NCBI GenBank assembly: GCA_964547995.1
Contig: CAZJRB010000075.1
Location: forward strand, 1 to 36,598
Origin: CAZJRB01 sp964547995
GTDB lineage: Bacteria > Planctomycetota > Planctomycetia > Pirellulales > Thermoguttaceae
Length of the DNA: 36,598 bases
Direction: 5' to 3'
Shown here piece by piece: positions 14,979 to 22,481 of the stretch (position 1 is the first letter of the stretch; each line of letters opens with the position of its first letter). The position numbers and the translations under genes were made by a program. The notes beneath the pieces were generated by a model. The model was not told the origin of the DNA. It saw only the letters and a list, made by a program, of their open reading frames with translations, and did no database searches.

Positions 14979-16638
14979 AGACCCGACGGGGTCTAATTGT
15001 CGCGAACCCGTAGACCGCGATGATGACAAAGCATATCAAGGGCAAGATAAACGAGAAGCTAACGGCTGGCATCGTGATGAAGCTGAGGTCGATGTTGCCT
15101 GTGATGTCGTCGCCGAGGTCGATGATACGACCTTGCAAGGGCGGCATCAAAGCTCCGCCGACGATGGCGAAGATCAATCCGGCGGAACCCAACTTCGCAT
15201 CCTCTCCCAGCCCGTCCAACGCGATCCCGTAGATTGTCGGGAACATCAGCGACATACAGGCTGAAATCCCGATCAGGCAATACAGGCCGGGCATGCCCTG
15301 GACGAACATGGTCCCCGCCGTCAACGCCATGCCGCCCACCGAAAGGACCGCCAACAGCCCACCCGGGGACACGTATTTCAGCAGGTAGGTGCAGACGAAC
15401 CGGCTGCTGCAAAAGATCGCCATTGCGACGATGTTGTAGCGTTGGGCTTGGGAAAGACTCATGTTCAGGTTGATCATCGCGTAGTGGATGATGAAGGTCC
15501 AACACATGATCTGGGCGCCCACGTAGAATGTCTGGGCGACTACGCCTCCGAGGTAGCGGCCGTTCCGGAACAGGCGGCCGAACGTCGTGAAGAAGTGGAC
15601 GTGCCGGTCGTCGCCCCCGGCTTTCGGGAGCTTCGACACGGCAAACACAATAAACATTCCGATGATCACGCATCCGATCACAACATACGGCAAGCGAATC
15701 ACGTTCAAGTCGTGCGACACCATGGTCTCGTGGTCTTCGTACACCTTTTTGCCATCCTTCGTGAACTCGGTTTCGCCTTCTTTGTACTCCTTGAGCGCGT
15801 TCATGACTTTCGCGTCGACACGGCCCGGCATCATCGGGCGGTATTCCCCCGTCACAGCCATTTGCTTGTCCTTGAATGTCTCAAGGTTTGTGTTGTATTC
15901 GCCCTGAGTCCTCTTATAGGCATCCGATTCCTTGTCGAGACCGGCCAGCTTCTCTTTTTGTACAGCCAGGTTCTCTTCCTGCGTCTTCAACTCGTTTTCG
16001 TAAGCGCCCGGGTCGCTCTTGTATCCGGCAAGGTTCGCTTCGTATTGGGCCTTGTGTTCTTTCTGGATTTGTGTTGTCTGGATGTTTCGGAATTCCTGGA
16101 TACCCAGGCTGGCGAGCACGATCTGGCTTGCGACGACCATCCCGATCAGCGAACCGATCGGGTTGAAAGCCTGGGCGAAGTTCAGCCGTCGTGTCGCCGT
16201 GCTCTCGGGCCCCATCGCCAGGATGTACGGGTTGGCGGTTGTTTCCAGGAATGCCAGGCCAAAAGTCAGAATGTACAGCGCCGCCAGGAAAAGCCAAAAT
16301 TGCATCATCATGCTCGCTGGAATGAAGAGCAACGCCCCCGTCGCGTAGAGCGCCAGCCCGAGCAAGATACCCGCCTTGTAGGAAACGCGACGAATGAAAA
16401 TCGCCGCGGGAAGAGCCATCGTGGCGTAACCACCGTAAAACGCCGTTTGCACCAGACTGCTCTGCGCGTTGCTGATAAGGAAAATCTCCTTGAACGCTCT
16501 GACCAACGGATTGGTAACATCGTTCGCGAATCCCCACAACGCAAATAGCGTGGTCACGAGACAAAATGGCAAAAGAACCGCAACGGGAATCACAGAGTCG
16601 GGTTTCTTCATTTCAGCGGGCCCTTCGACATTACTCAT
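14974..16638 (-). CDS. FucP-type sugar:H+ symporter (MFS) with a large coiled-coil insert
   Basis: 554 aa, against about 440 for E. coli FucP. The N-terminal half shows LFALWGFANDVTNPL and FGLAFLETTANPY, signature FucP segments. Glu132 matches the conserved acidic residue of helix 4. The helix-1 acidic residue of FucP (Asp46 by memory) appears to be Asn43 here. After helix 5 (about 158-180) comes a hydrophilic segment of about 130 residues (181-312). It is rich in Lys/Glu/Gln/Tyr with heptad-like spacing, for example ENLAVQKEKLAGLD. Helix 6 then resumes at IRLPYVVIGCVII. By FucP topology this loop faces the periplasm. Likely substrates are L-fucose or related sugars. The stop codon lies in a repeat. 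The promoter candidate is at 16782-16810. Confidence 0.88.
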   Translation of the reverse strand: MSNVEGPAEMKKPDSVIPVAVLLPFCLVTTLFALWGFANDVTNPLVRAFKEIFLISNAQSSLVQTAFYGGYATMALPAAIFIRRVSYKAGILLGLALYATGALLFIPASMMMQFWLFLAALYILTFGLAFLETTANPYILAMGPESTATRRLNFAQAFNPIGSLIGMVVASQIVLASLGIQEFRNIQTTQIQKEHKAQYEANLAGYKSDPGAYENELKTQEENLAVQKEKLAGLDKESDAYKRTQGEYNTNLETFKDKQMAVTGEYRPMMPGRVDAKVMNALKEYKEGETEFTKDGKKVYEDHETMVSHDLNVIRLPYVVIGCVIIGMFIVFAVSKLPKAGGDDRHVHFFTTFGRLFRNGRYLGGVVAQTFYVGAQIMCWTFIIHYAMINLNMSLSQAQRYNIVAMAIFCSSRFVCTYLLKYVSPGGLLAVLSVGGMALTAGTMFVQGMPGLYCLIGISACMSLMFPTIYGIALDGLGEDAKLGSAGLIFAIVGGALMPPLQGRIIDLGDDITGNIDLSFITMPAVSFSFILPLICFVIIAVYGFATIRPRRVL

Positions 16639-16781
16639 GGTTGACGGTCTTCCTTTCTTGATTCCGTTGCGGTCGATTCACCGTAGGAGGGAAGAGGCCT
16701 CGCAAATCATCGCCAAGTTCACTCCACAGACGGCCGCAAATAACCCTCTCGGGGGAGACGCCGCGATTACACAGATTTGTC

Positions 16782-16810
16782 ATCGTAGTTGGTAGTTTGC
16801 GTGGGGTCAA
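16782..16810 (-). promoter_or_regulatory. Candidate promoter of the FucP-type permease
   Basis: On the minus strand: TTGACC, a 17-bp spacer, then TACGAT (4 of 6 matches). The -10 is about 145 bp upstream of the permease start at 16638. It lies back to back with the + strand promoter at 16835, so the permease and the ABC ATPase may share control from this region. Confidence 0.5.
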
Positions 16811-16834
16811 GGGGCCCAAATTGGCAGGGATTGA

Positions 16835-16863
16835 TTTACAAAACCCTATTTGCAGCCTACAAT
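16835..16863 (+). promoter_or_regulatory. Candidate promoter of the ABC ATPase gene
   Basis: TTTACA (5 of 6) at 16835-16840, a 17-bp spacer and TACAAT (5 of 6) at 16858-16863. The ATG at 16916 is about 45 bp downstream of the expected transcription start. This is one of the best sigma-70-like sites in the window. Confidence 0.6.
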
Positions 16864-16915
16864 CGTAGTGGCAACCTGAAAACGAACCGTAGCCCACCGA
16901 CGCCGGTGCTCGTCC

Positions 16916-18472
16916 ATGTCCGCACCCCCGATCATGTCCGCACCTCCGATCATCTCGTTCGAGCAGGTGACGAAGCGTTTCCCCGGCGTGGTGGCGTTGC
17001 GGGAGGTCTCGCTCGATATTCTCCCCGGCGAACTCCACGCGGTGGTCGGCGAAAACGGCGCCGGAAAGAGCACCCTGGTGAAATGCCTCTCCGGCGTGAT
17101 CACCGATTACGAAGGAACCCTGCGGCTCCGCGGCCGCCCGGTCCGATTCCGCAGCACGACCGAGGCCGAACGGGCGGGCATCGGCATCATCCACCAGGAG
17201 CTGAACCTGGTCGAAGAGTTGTCGGCCGCCGCCAACATCTTTCTCGGCCGCGAGAAGCTGACCCCGCTTCGCCTGCTGGACGACCGCGCCATGGAGCGCG
17301 CGTCGGCCGAGCTGCTCGAACAGCTCGAATGCGAGATCCATCCCCGGCAGCTCGTCGGCAACCTGCGGGTGGGCGACCAGCAGCTCGTCGAGATCGCCAA
17401 GGCCCTGTCGCTTTCCACCGACATTCTCATCATGGACGAGCCGACCAGCGCGCTGACCGAGGCCGAAGTCGCCCGGCTCTTCCGCGTGATCGCCCGGCTC
17501 CGCGACCGCGGCGTCACGATCCTCTACATCACGCACAAGATGGACGAGGTGTTCGAGCTTTCCGACCGGATCACCGTGCTGCGCGACGGGCTGCACGTCA
17601 GGACCGTCGACCGCGCGGACGCCAACGCCCGGGAGATCACCCATCTGATGGTCGGCCGGGAGATCGAGGAGACCGACTTCGGCGTGGCTCGCGAGGCGGG
17701 CGACATGGTGTTGGAGGTCCACAACCTCTCGCTTCCCTGGCCCGGGCACGCGCAGAAGTGGCGGCTTCGCGACATCAACTTCACGCTGCGGCGCGGCGAA
17801 ATCGTCGGCATCGCCGGGCTGATGGGGGCCGGGCGGACCGAGCTGCTCGAATGCCTCTTCGGCGCCAGCTCCCATCCGCCCGGCGGCGAAATCGTCCTCG
17901 ACGGCCGGAGGGTCGCGTTCCGCCATCCGGCCCAAGCGATGCGGGCGGGAATCGCACTGGTCACCGAAGACCGAAAACGACTCGGGATATTCGATAACCT
18001 GAACGTCGCTCAGAATATCAGCATCTGCTCCTTGAAGGAGATCACCTCGGCGGGACTGATCCGCTTTCGGCGCGAGAATGAACTCGCCCGGCAGTCGGTC
18101 GAGCAACTCGACGTGAAGACCGCCGGAATCAACACCGCCATTACCAGCTTAAGCGGCGGCAACCAGCAAAAGACGATCGTCGGCCGCTGGCTCTTGACCC
18201 GGCCCAAGGTGCTGCTCCTGGACGATCCGACCCGCGGCGTCGACGTCGGCGCCAAGGCCGAGCTGTATCGCCTGATGGACCAGCTCTGCCGTGATGGGCT
18301 CGGGATCCTCGTCACCAGCAGCGAGCTGCCCGAGCTGCTGACCGTCTGCGACCGGATCCTCGTTTTGTGCGAAGGCCGCATGACGGGCGAGCTGGGCCGC
18401 GAAGAGGCAACCGAACAACGGATCATGGAATTCGCCACCATGCGGCCGGGAGTGCCGTTGGAATCGGAGTAA
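16916..18472 (+). CDS. Sugar ABC transporter ATP-binding protein (RbsA/MglA type, two ABC domains)
   Basis: 518 aa with two ATPase domains. The first has Walker A VVGENGAGKST, signature LRVGDQQLVEIAKAL and Walker B ILIMDEPTSAL. The second has a degenerate Walker A (GLMGAGRTELL), signature LSGGNQQKTIVGRWLL and Walker B VLLLDDPTRGVDVGAK. This asymmetry is typical of the CUT2 family that drives uptake of ribose, galactose, rhamnose and similar monosaccharides. No permease or periplasmic binding protein lies beside it, so the partners must be elsewhere. The N-terminus has a tandem 18-bp duplication (MSAPPI twice), so ATG 16934 is an equally plausible start. Confidence 0.93.
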   Translation: MSAPPIMSAPPIISFEQVTKRFPGVVALREVSLDILPGELHAVVGENGAGKSTLVKCLSGVITDYEGTLRLRGRPVRFRSTTEAERAGIGIIHQELNLVEELSAAANIFLGREKLTPLRLLDDRAMERASAELLEQLECEIHPRQLVGNLRVGDQQLVEIAKALSLSTDILIMDEPTSALTEAEVARLFRVIARLRDRGVTILYITHKMDEVFELSDRITVLRDGLHVRTVDRADANAREITHLMVGREIEETDFGVAREAGDMVLEVHNLSLPWPGHAQKWRLRDINFTLRRGEIVGIAGLMGAGRTELLECLFGASSHPPGGEIVLDGRRVAFRHPAQAMRAGIALVTEDRKRLGIFDNLNVAQNISICSLKEITSAGLIRFRRENELARQSVEQLDVKTAGINTAITSLSGGNQQKTIVGRWLLTRPKVLLLDDPTRGVDVGAKAELYRLMDQLCRDGLGILVTSSELPELLTVCDRILVLCEGRMTGELGREEATEQRIMEFATMRPGVPLESE

Positions 18473-18514
18473 AGCGACCTCACACCTTCCACACCCGTAG
18501 TTGAGAGACCGATC

Positions 18515-18892
18515 ATGGATTATCAAGACCCGTACTACCCGCCGCAGACCTCTTACGAAACACCGGCGGATAGACGCCTGAAGCATTCGGGGTTGGGGAT
18601 CGCCTCCTTCTTGATAAGCATCGCTTCGGGCATGGTTGAATTTGTGGCGGTGCTTGCGGCCGGGGTGCTGGCCGCACAGGGCGTCGTCGACGAAACGTCG
18701 GTCGCAATCATGCTCGTCGGCTTCGGCATTCTCGCCGGCCTGGGGCTGGCAATGGTCGACGGCGCGCTGGGAATTGTTGCCCTGTTCCTGCCCGATCGAA
18801 ACAAGGTGTTTGCCGTCCTGGGACTGCTTTTCAACGCCATCGTCTTCATGGGCGTCGTCGGCTTGATCCTCATTGGAATTTGCGTCGGATGA
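18515..18892 (+). CDS. Small membrane protein, DUF4190-like
   Basis: 125 aa. A short polar N-terminus rich in Tyr/Pro (DYQDPYYPPQTSYETP) precedes three hydrophobic segments: FLISIASGMVEFVAVLAAGV, AIMLVGFGILAGLGLAMV and VLGLLFNAIVFMGVVGLIL. The GLGIASFLIS start of helix 1 recalls DUF4190/DUF4064-type small membrane proteins. Function is unknown. The last nine codons and 55 bp beyond the stop are duplicated at 21023-21104, just before the zinc-ribbon gene. The two genes were therefore probably neighbours originally. Confidence 0.75.
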   Translation: MDYQDPYYPPQTSYETPADRRLKHSGLGIASFLISIASGMVEFVAVLAAGVLAAQGVVDETSVAIMLVGFGILAGLGLAMVDGALGIVALFLPDRNKVFAVLGLLFNAIVFMGVVGLILIGICVG

Positions 18893-18945
18893 GCCGGGCG
18901 CTTCCCACGTAGCGGGAACGGGAGAAAAATCGCGTCTCAATGCCG
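18864..18945 (+). repeat. 82-bp direct repeat, copy A (left border of sulfatase island)
   Basis: Matches 21023-21104 at 76 of 82 positions in the same orientation, offset 2159 bp. It holds the true end of the DUF4190-like gene, plus a decayed copy of the first codons of the zinc-ribbon gene in which the ATG has become GCG (18932-18934). Confidence 0.9.
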
Positions 18946-18992
18946 CTCTATCCCCCGATCTCGCGGCGCAGTATAATATCCCCGGGTGCCAC

Positions 18993-19070
18993 GGTGCCAC
19001 TGCTGGCTCGTCCAGCAGTGTCGTTGGAGCCATCCTGCCAGGCACCGCTGGACGAGCCAGCAGTGGCACC
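18993..19070. repeat. Inverted repeat with 28-bp arms
   Basis: Arms 18993-19020 and 19043-19070 are reverse complements with one mismatch around a 22-bp loop. Each arm contains the inner palindrome CTGCTGG...CCAGCAG. TATAAT hexamers sit outside both arms, at 18972-18977 and 19080-19085. It is at the left edge of the sulfatase island. Confidence 0.85.
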
Positions 19071-19132
19071 CGCGCGTGGTATAATACCCTGACAATAAAC
19101 TGCCTTTTTTCGGCACGAAAGGATCACCAGAA

Positions 19133-19321
19133 ATGTCAAAAGACATCCCGCTTCCGGAAACGGCGTCAAGCCATTTGGTATCCGCGGCCGAAAGCAGCCT
19201 TGATTTCTGGGACAACGCTTACGATGACGAGGACTGGAATGGCAACCTCGCACGGCAAAACGATTGTGCCTGGGATCCTCCCTCCGCCCCCGAGCACGAC
19301 CGAGAAAGACGCAAAAAGTAG
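19133..19321 (+). CDS. Small acidic protein, orphan antitoxin-like (possible remnant)
   Basis: 62 aa. The middle part SSLDFWDNAYDDEDWN resembles the conserved C-terminal signature of short MazE/DUF2281-like antitoxin partners common in cyanobacteria and planctomycetes, where a PemK/MazF toxin follows. Here no toxin follows. After DWN the frame turns into Arg/Pro-rich sequence with no family resemblance, which suggests a decayed end. The upstream TATAAT at 19080-19085 could be its -10. Could be a broken toxin-antitoxin remnant carried on the island; the assignment is from memory of the motif. Confidence 0.45.
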   Translation: MSKDIPLPETASSHLVSAAESSLDFWDNAYDDEDWNGNLARQNDCAWDPPSAPEHDRERRKK

Positions 19322-19416
19322 AATGTCCCCCTTTCCACCCTCCTTTCCACCCTTTTCCACGCCCCGACACGGCAAGCCGTGCGGCTGAAGCAAGACGTTC
19401 GGCCCACGGAGGCGAC

Positions 19417-20901
19417 ATGACAAACAGCAAACATCCATTACATGCACTTCTGATGACAGCCAGCGTGGGATGCATCGTCTCTTTCTTATCTGTCGGGGCC
19501 ATACTGCCCTCAGCCATGGCAGCCGGCTCTAAGGTTCCGCGAAAGCCAAACTTCATCGTTATCTTCACCGATGACCAGGGCTACCAGGATCTCGGCTGCT
19601 TCGGGGCCCCGGCGATCCGAACTCCCAACATCGATCAGATGGCCGAAACAGGTATGCGATTCACCCATTTCTATGCCCAAACAGTGTGCGGACCGTCCCG
19701 AGCCGCGCTGATGACCGGCTGTTATCCTCTCAGGGTGGGAAAGAAGGCGAATAACCAGAACGAGATACATCCGCTGTTGCATACGGAGGAAATAACCATA
19801 GCGGAGATTCTCAAGAATCAAGGTTACAAGACTGCCTGTTTCGGAAAGTGGGACCTCGCAGGACACAGGCAAAAGGGCTACGACAAGAGCCTTCTGCCGA
19901 CGAGGCAAGGATTCGATTACTTCTTTGGAACACCCACCAGCAACGATTCCGTGGCCAACCTTTTGCGTAACGAAGAGCTTGTTGAGCCGAAGGCCGATAT
20001 GGCAAACCTGACGAAGCGGTACACCGACGAGGCTTTGGCCTTCATCCGGAAAAACAGAGACCAGCCTTTCTTCGTCTATTTGGCGCATACCATGCCTCAC
20101 TTGAGGCTTGCTGCATCCGAGCAGTTCCGGGGCAAGTCACCACGGGGGCTGTACGGTGACGTGATCGAAGAAATTGATTTCAATGTGGGCAGGATCGTTC
20201 AGGAGATAAAAACACTGGGGCTCGACAAGAACACCTACGTCGTCTTCACCAGCGACAACGGACCTTGGTTCCTGGATCGGCATCCTCGACTAAGCAAGCA
20301 GAAGGATAAGGGCGGCTCCCACGGCGGTGACGCGGCGCCTTTGCGCGGGCACAAGACTTCCACCTGGGAAGGTGGAGTGCGAGTGCCTTGTGTCATGTGG
20401 GCACCGGGCCGCATACCGCAGGGAAAGGTTTGCTCGGAGATTGCGACGACCATGGATATACTTCCGACACTGGCCGCACTCGCAGGCGGCAACGCACCGA
20501 AGGACCGCGCCGTTGACGGAAAAGATATCTCCGACCTGATCCATGGCAAAGAGGGAACCAAGAGTCCCACTGAGGCATTCTATTACTATGCCCACACGCA
20601 GTTGATGGCCGTGCGTTCGGGCAAGTGGAAACTTCATCTTCCTCGCAAGGTGAATACCATGCAGCGGTGGAATGTTTACCACCGCGAATCTGATATTATC
20701 GATTTTACGAAGCCGCTCCTCTACGATTTGGAGCAGGATCCAGGCGAGAAACACAATCTGGCCGACAAACACCCGGATACGGTTAGGGAATTGACCGGCC
20801 TCGCTGATTGGGCCCGAAATGATATCGGTGACTATGACCGCATTGGAAAGAATGCACGCTTCTTTGATCCGCAACCACGCAGATCTGATATAGCGCAATA
20901 G
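19417..20901 (+). CDS. Secreted sulfatase (arylsulfatase family, formylglycine type)
   Basis: 494 aa. The start at 19417 follows GGAGG (19408-19412); the open frame upstream to 19264 is repeat-derived. A hydrophobic segment at about 10-36 ending ILPSAMAA is a signal peptide. The metal site appears as FIVIFTDDQGYQDLGC. The sulfatase signature CGPSRAALMTG has Cys91 as the residue converted to formylglycine. FGKWDLAG, TSDNGPWF and the GHKTSTWEGGVRVP segment complete the alkaline-phosphatase-like fold. The family removes sulfate esters from carbohydrates; the substrate is unknown. No formylglycine-generating enzyme is in the window. Codon use looks less GC-biased than the neighbours, consistent with transfer. 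Confidence 0.93.
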   Translation: MTNSKHPLHALLMTASVGCIVSFLSVGAILPSAMAAGSKVPRKPNFIVIFTDDQGYQDLGCFGAPAIRTPNIDQMAETGMRFTHFYAQTVCGPSRAALMTGCYPLRVGKKANNQNEIHPLLHTEEITIAEILKNQGYKTACFGKWDLAGHRQKGYDKSLLPTRQGFDYFFGTPTSNDSVANLLRNEELVEPKADMANLTKRYTDEALAFIRKNRDQPFFVYLAHTMPHLRLAASEQFRGKSPRGLYGDVIEEIDFNVGRIVQEIKTLGLDKNTYVVFTSDNGPWFLDRHPRLSKQKDKGGSHGGDAAPLRGHKTSTWEGGVRVPCVMWAPGRIPQGKVCSEIATTMDILPTLAALAGGNAPKDRAVDGKDISDLIHGKEGTKSPTEAFYYYAHTQLMAVRSGKWKLHLPRKVNTMQRWNVYHRESDIIDFTKPLLYDLEQDPGEKHNLADKHPDTVRELTGLADWARNDIGDYDRIGKNARFFDPQPRRSDIAQ

Positions 20902-21022
20902 GTGAGATGATCGAGAAACAGAGAGAAGCAGAGGACAGGCACGGGACAGGCACCGATTTCTCAGAGCAAGTTTGCGGGAAATAGGTGACGGTCCACGGTT
21001 TCAACTGTTTCACTGTTTTCCC

Positions 21023-21104
21023 TGATCCTCATTGGAATTTGCGTCGGATGAGCCGGGCGATTCCCACATAGCGGGAACGGTAGCAAAATCATGTCTCAAT
21101 GCCG
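21023..21104 (+). repeat. 82-bp direct repeat, copy B (right border of sulfatase island)
   Basis: Partner of 18864-18945. It carries a headless copy of the last codons of the DUF4190-like gene (LILIGICVG and its stop), then the functional ATG (21091) of the zinc-ribbon gene. Confidence 0.9.
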
Positions 21105-21663
21105 ATTCTGTGGCCATCGAAACCCCGCCGGCGCCGATGCCTGCGAAGAGTGCGGGGCAAAATTTCTCGATCGGGACCGCCGACCGGCAGTGGAACTCGG
21201 CGACGACTTTGAGCAGCGATTGCTCGGTTTCGTTGCCGATGCATTCAGGGCGGAACATGGGATCGATCTCCGCCGGGACGAAATGGCGCTGCCGCGATTG
21301 CGGGAAGCGTGCCGGAAGGCCCGGCAGGAACTCGAATCCGCCGAATCGACCGACATCAATCTCCCGTTTGTCGCCACCGACGCGTCCGGGCCGAAGCACC
21401 TGCAAATCAGCGTGAGCCGTTCCCAGTTCGACCACGCCCACGACGAGTCCGACCGGATCATCGAACTGCTCCGCAGCGGGCAGAAGATCGCCGCCATCAA
21501 GCTCTATCGCGAACGGCACGGCACCGGGCTCAAGGAGGCCAAGGACGCCGTCGAAGACCTCGCCCGGCAACACCAGATCATCGCGCCCGGCGGCAGCGGA
21601 TGTGCGGGGGTCGCGGTCCTGTTGTTGATCGCCGGGGCAACGTTGGCCGGCATGATCCTCTAA
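21091..21663 (+). CDS. Zinc-ribbon protein with L7/L12-like domain and C-terminal membrane anchor
   Basis: 190 aa. A zinc ribbon opens the protein (CRFCGHRNPAGADACEECG; Cys 4, 7, 18, 21). An undefined helical segment follows to about 115. Then comes IIELLRSGQKIAAIKLYRE with GLKEAKDAVEDLA, the pattern of the ribosomal protein L7/L12 C-terminal fold often found in stand-alone bacterial proteins. A final hydrophobic helix (CAGVAVLLLIAGATLAGMIL) anchors it in the membrane. The start at 21091 lies inside copy B of the direct repeat; the other copy has lost this ATG. Role unknown. It was probably the next-door gene of the DUF4190-like gene before the island was inserted. Confidence 0.78.
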   Translation: MSQCRFCGHRNPAGADACEECGAKFLDRDRRPAVELGDDFEQRLLGFVADAFRAEHGIDLRRDEMALPRLREACRKARQELESAESTDINLPFVATDASGPKHLQISVSRSQFDHAHDESDRIIELLRSGQKIAAIKLYRERHGTGLKEAKDAVEDLARQHQIIAPGGSGCAGVAVLLLIAGATLAGMIL

Positions 21664-21840
21664 CCCGGATTATTCACGTAGGGTGGGACAAGCGTGCGTG
21701 AGCCCTTGGTGGGCCGGCGGAAACGGCGATCTTCCCTAAATCAACGTGCCAACGTCGCGGAACGATCGATCGCACGCGCCGGCCCACCAACGAGCCGTTT
21801 CCTTGTCTCACCCTACGAGTTCATGAATAATCCGGGCTAA
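21661..21840. repeat. Long imperfect palindrome covering the zinc-ribbon gene stop
   Basis: The left end (TAACCCGGATTATTCACGTAG onward) is matched in reverse complement by the right end near 21802-21840, with a 6-bp length difference. An inner pair, TTGGTGGGCCGGCG (21706-21719) against CGCCGGCCCACCAA (21777-21790), continues the pairing. The first bases include the TAA stop of the gene at 21661-21663. With the next palindrome it fills the gap 21664-21991; no gene is seen there. Confidence 0.75.
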
Positions 21841-21873
21841 CGAACCGCTCAGAAATAGCTTTGCCGTTTGCCC

Positions 21874-21958
21874 ATAAAGCCGCGACCGTTGGTCGCGCCA
21901 AGCACTGCCAGAAACCGTCGCGATCCGTGTTCGGCGCGACCAACGGTCGCGGCTTTAT
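21874..21958. repeat. Perfect inverted repeat with 26-bp arms
   Basis: Arms 21874-21899 and 21933-21958 are exact reverse complements around a 33-bp loop. Each arm contains GCGACCGTTGGTCGC, itself palindromic. It lies between convergent genes, immediately past the end of the minus-strand membrane-protein gene. Confidence 0.9.
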
Positions 21959-21991
21959 ATCGTTGTCGCACTGGCATCGCTGACGACGACC

Positions 21992-22474
21992 TCAATCACC
22001 GCCACGATCTTCCTGGTGTGGATGGGAAGCTGAGCCGTCCGGGTTTCGGCCGGTCAGAAGCCGCCAGATGCCGCGGAAGGTGTGGAACCAGCAAAACAGC
22101 GCCAGCGCCGCCAACCCCAAGCCGAACAGACCGGTGAGAAACCGGGCAATCGCCTGGTTCCACGAGTCCGGAAAGCACAGGACGCTGCCGGTCGCCCGGG
22201 CGCCTCTCCAGCACAGCATCAACAGGATCGCGGCGAAAGAGGTGATGATCATGCTGCCGAGAATCGCGCCGGCCACGTCGCGCAACGGCGTAGCGCCGAG
22301 CAAGATGGCGAGCCCCGCACACAAAAACACGGCGCCGCCGAGCCCCGCCGGCCAGCGACCGACCGGAAAATCCGAGGCGTCGCTGCCGATGATGGCGAAG
22401 CCAATGATCATCGCCCCGATCCCCGCGACCATCAACCCGAGAAACAGGATGCCTGCACGACCCTTCTTGTCCAT
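21992..22474 (-). CDS. Small integral membrane protein of unknown function
   Basis: 160 aa with four hydrophobic segments: ILFLGLMVAGIGAMIIGFAI, GLGGAVFLCAGLAILLG, LGSMIITSFAAILLMLCW and FLTGLFGLGLAALALFCWF. The C-terminus is a short polar His/Glu/Asp tail. No domain is recognised. It begins 7 bp after the stop of the sulfatase gene on the same strand, so it is probably translated from the same transcript. Any role beside the sulfatase is unknown. Confidence 0.7.
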   Translation of the reverse strand: MDKKGRAGILFLGLMVAGIGAMIIGFAIIGSDASDFPVGRWPAGLGGAVFLCAGLAILLGATPLRDVAGAILGSMIITSFAAILLMLCWRGARATGSVLCFPDSWNQAIARFLTGLFGLGLAALALFCWFHTFRGIWRLLTGRNPDGSASHPHQEDRGGD

Positions 22475-22481
22475 CGGTCTA

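Larger units (their letters stand above)
18946..21022. mobile_element. Inserted sulfatase island bounded by direct repeats
   Basis: The 2.08 kb between the two repeat copies holds a palindromic repeat (18993-19070), a small antitoxin-like ORF (19133-19321), a sulfatase (19417-20901) and, near the right edge, GACAGGCAC direct repeats (about 20934-20957). By eye its base composition is more AT-rich than the flanks. No transposase or integrase is present. The extent and the mechanism (insertion with target duplication, or duplication followed by replacement) are inferred. Confidence 0.55.
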
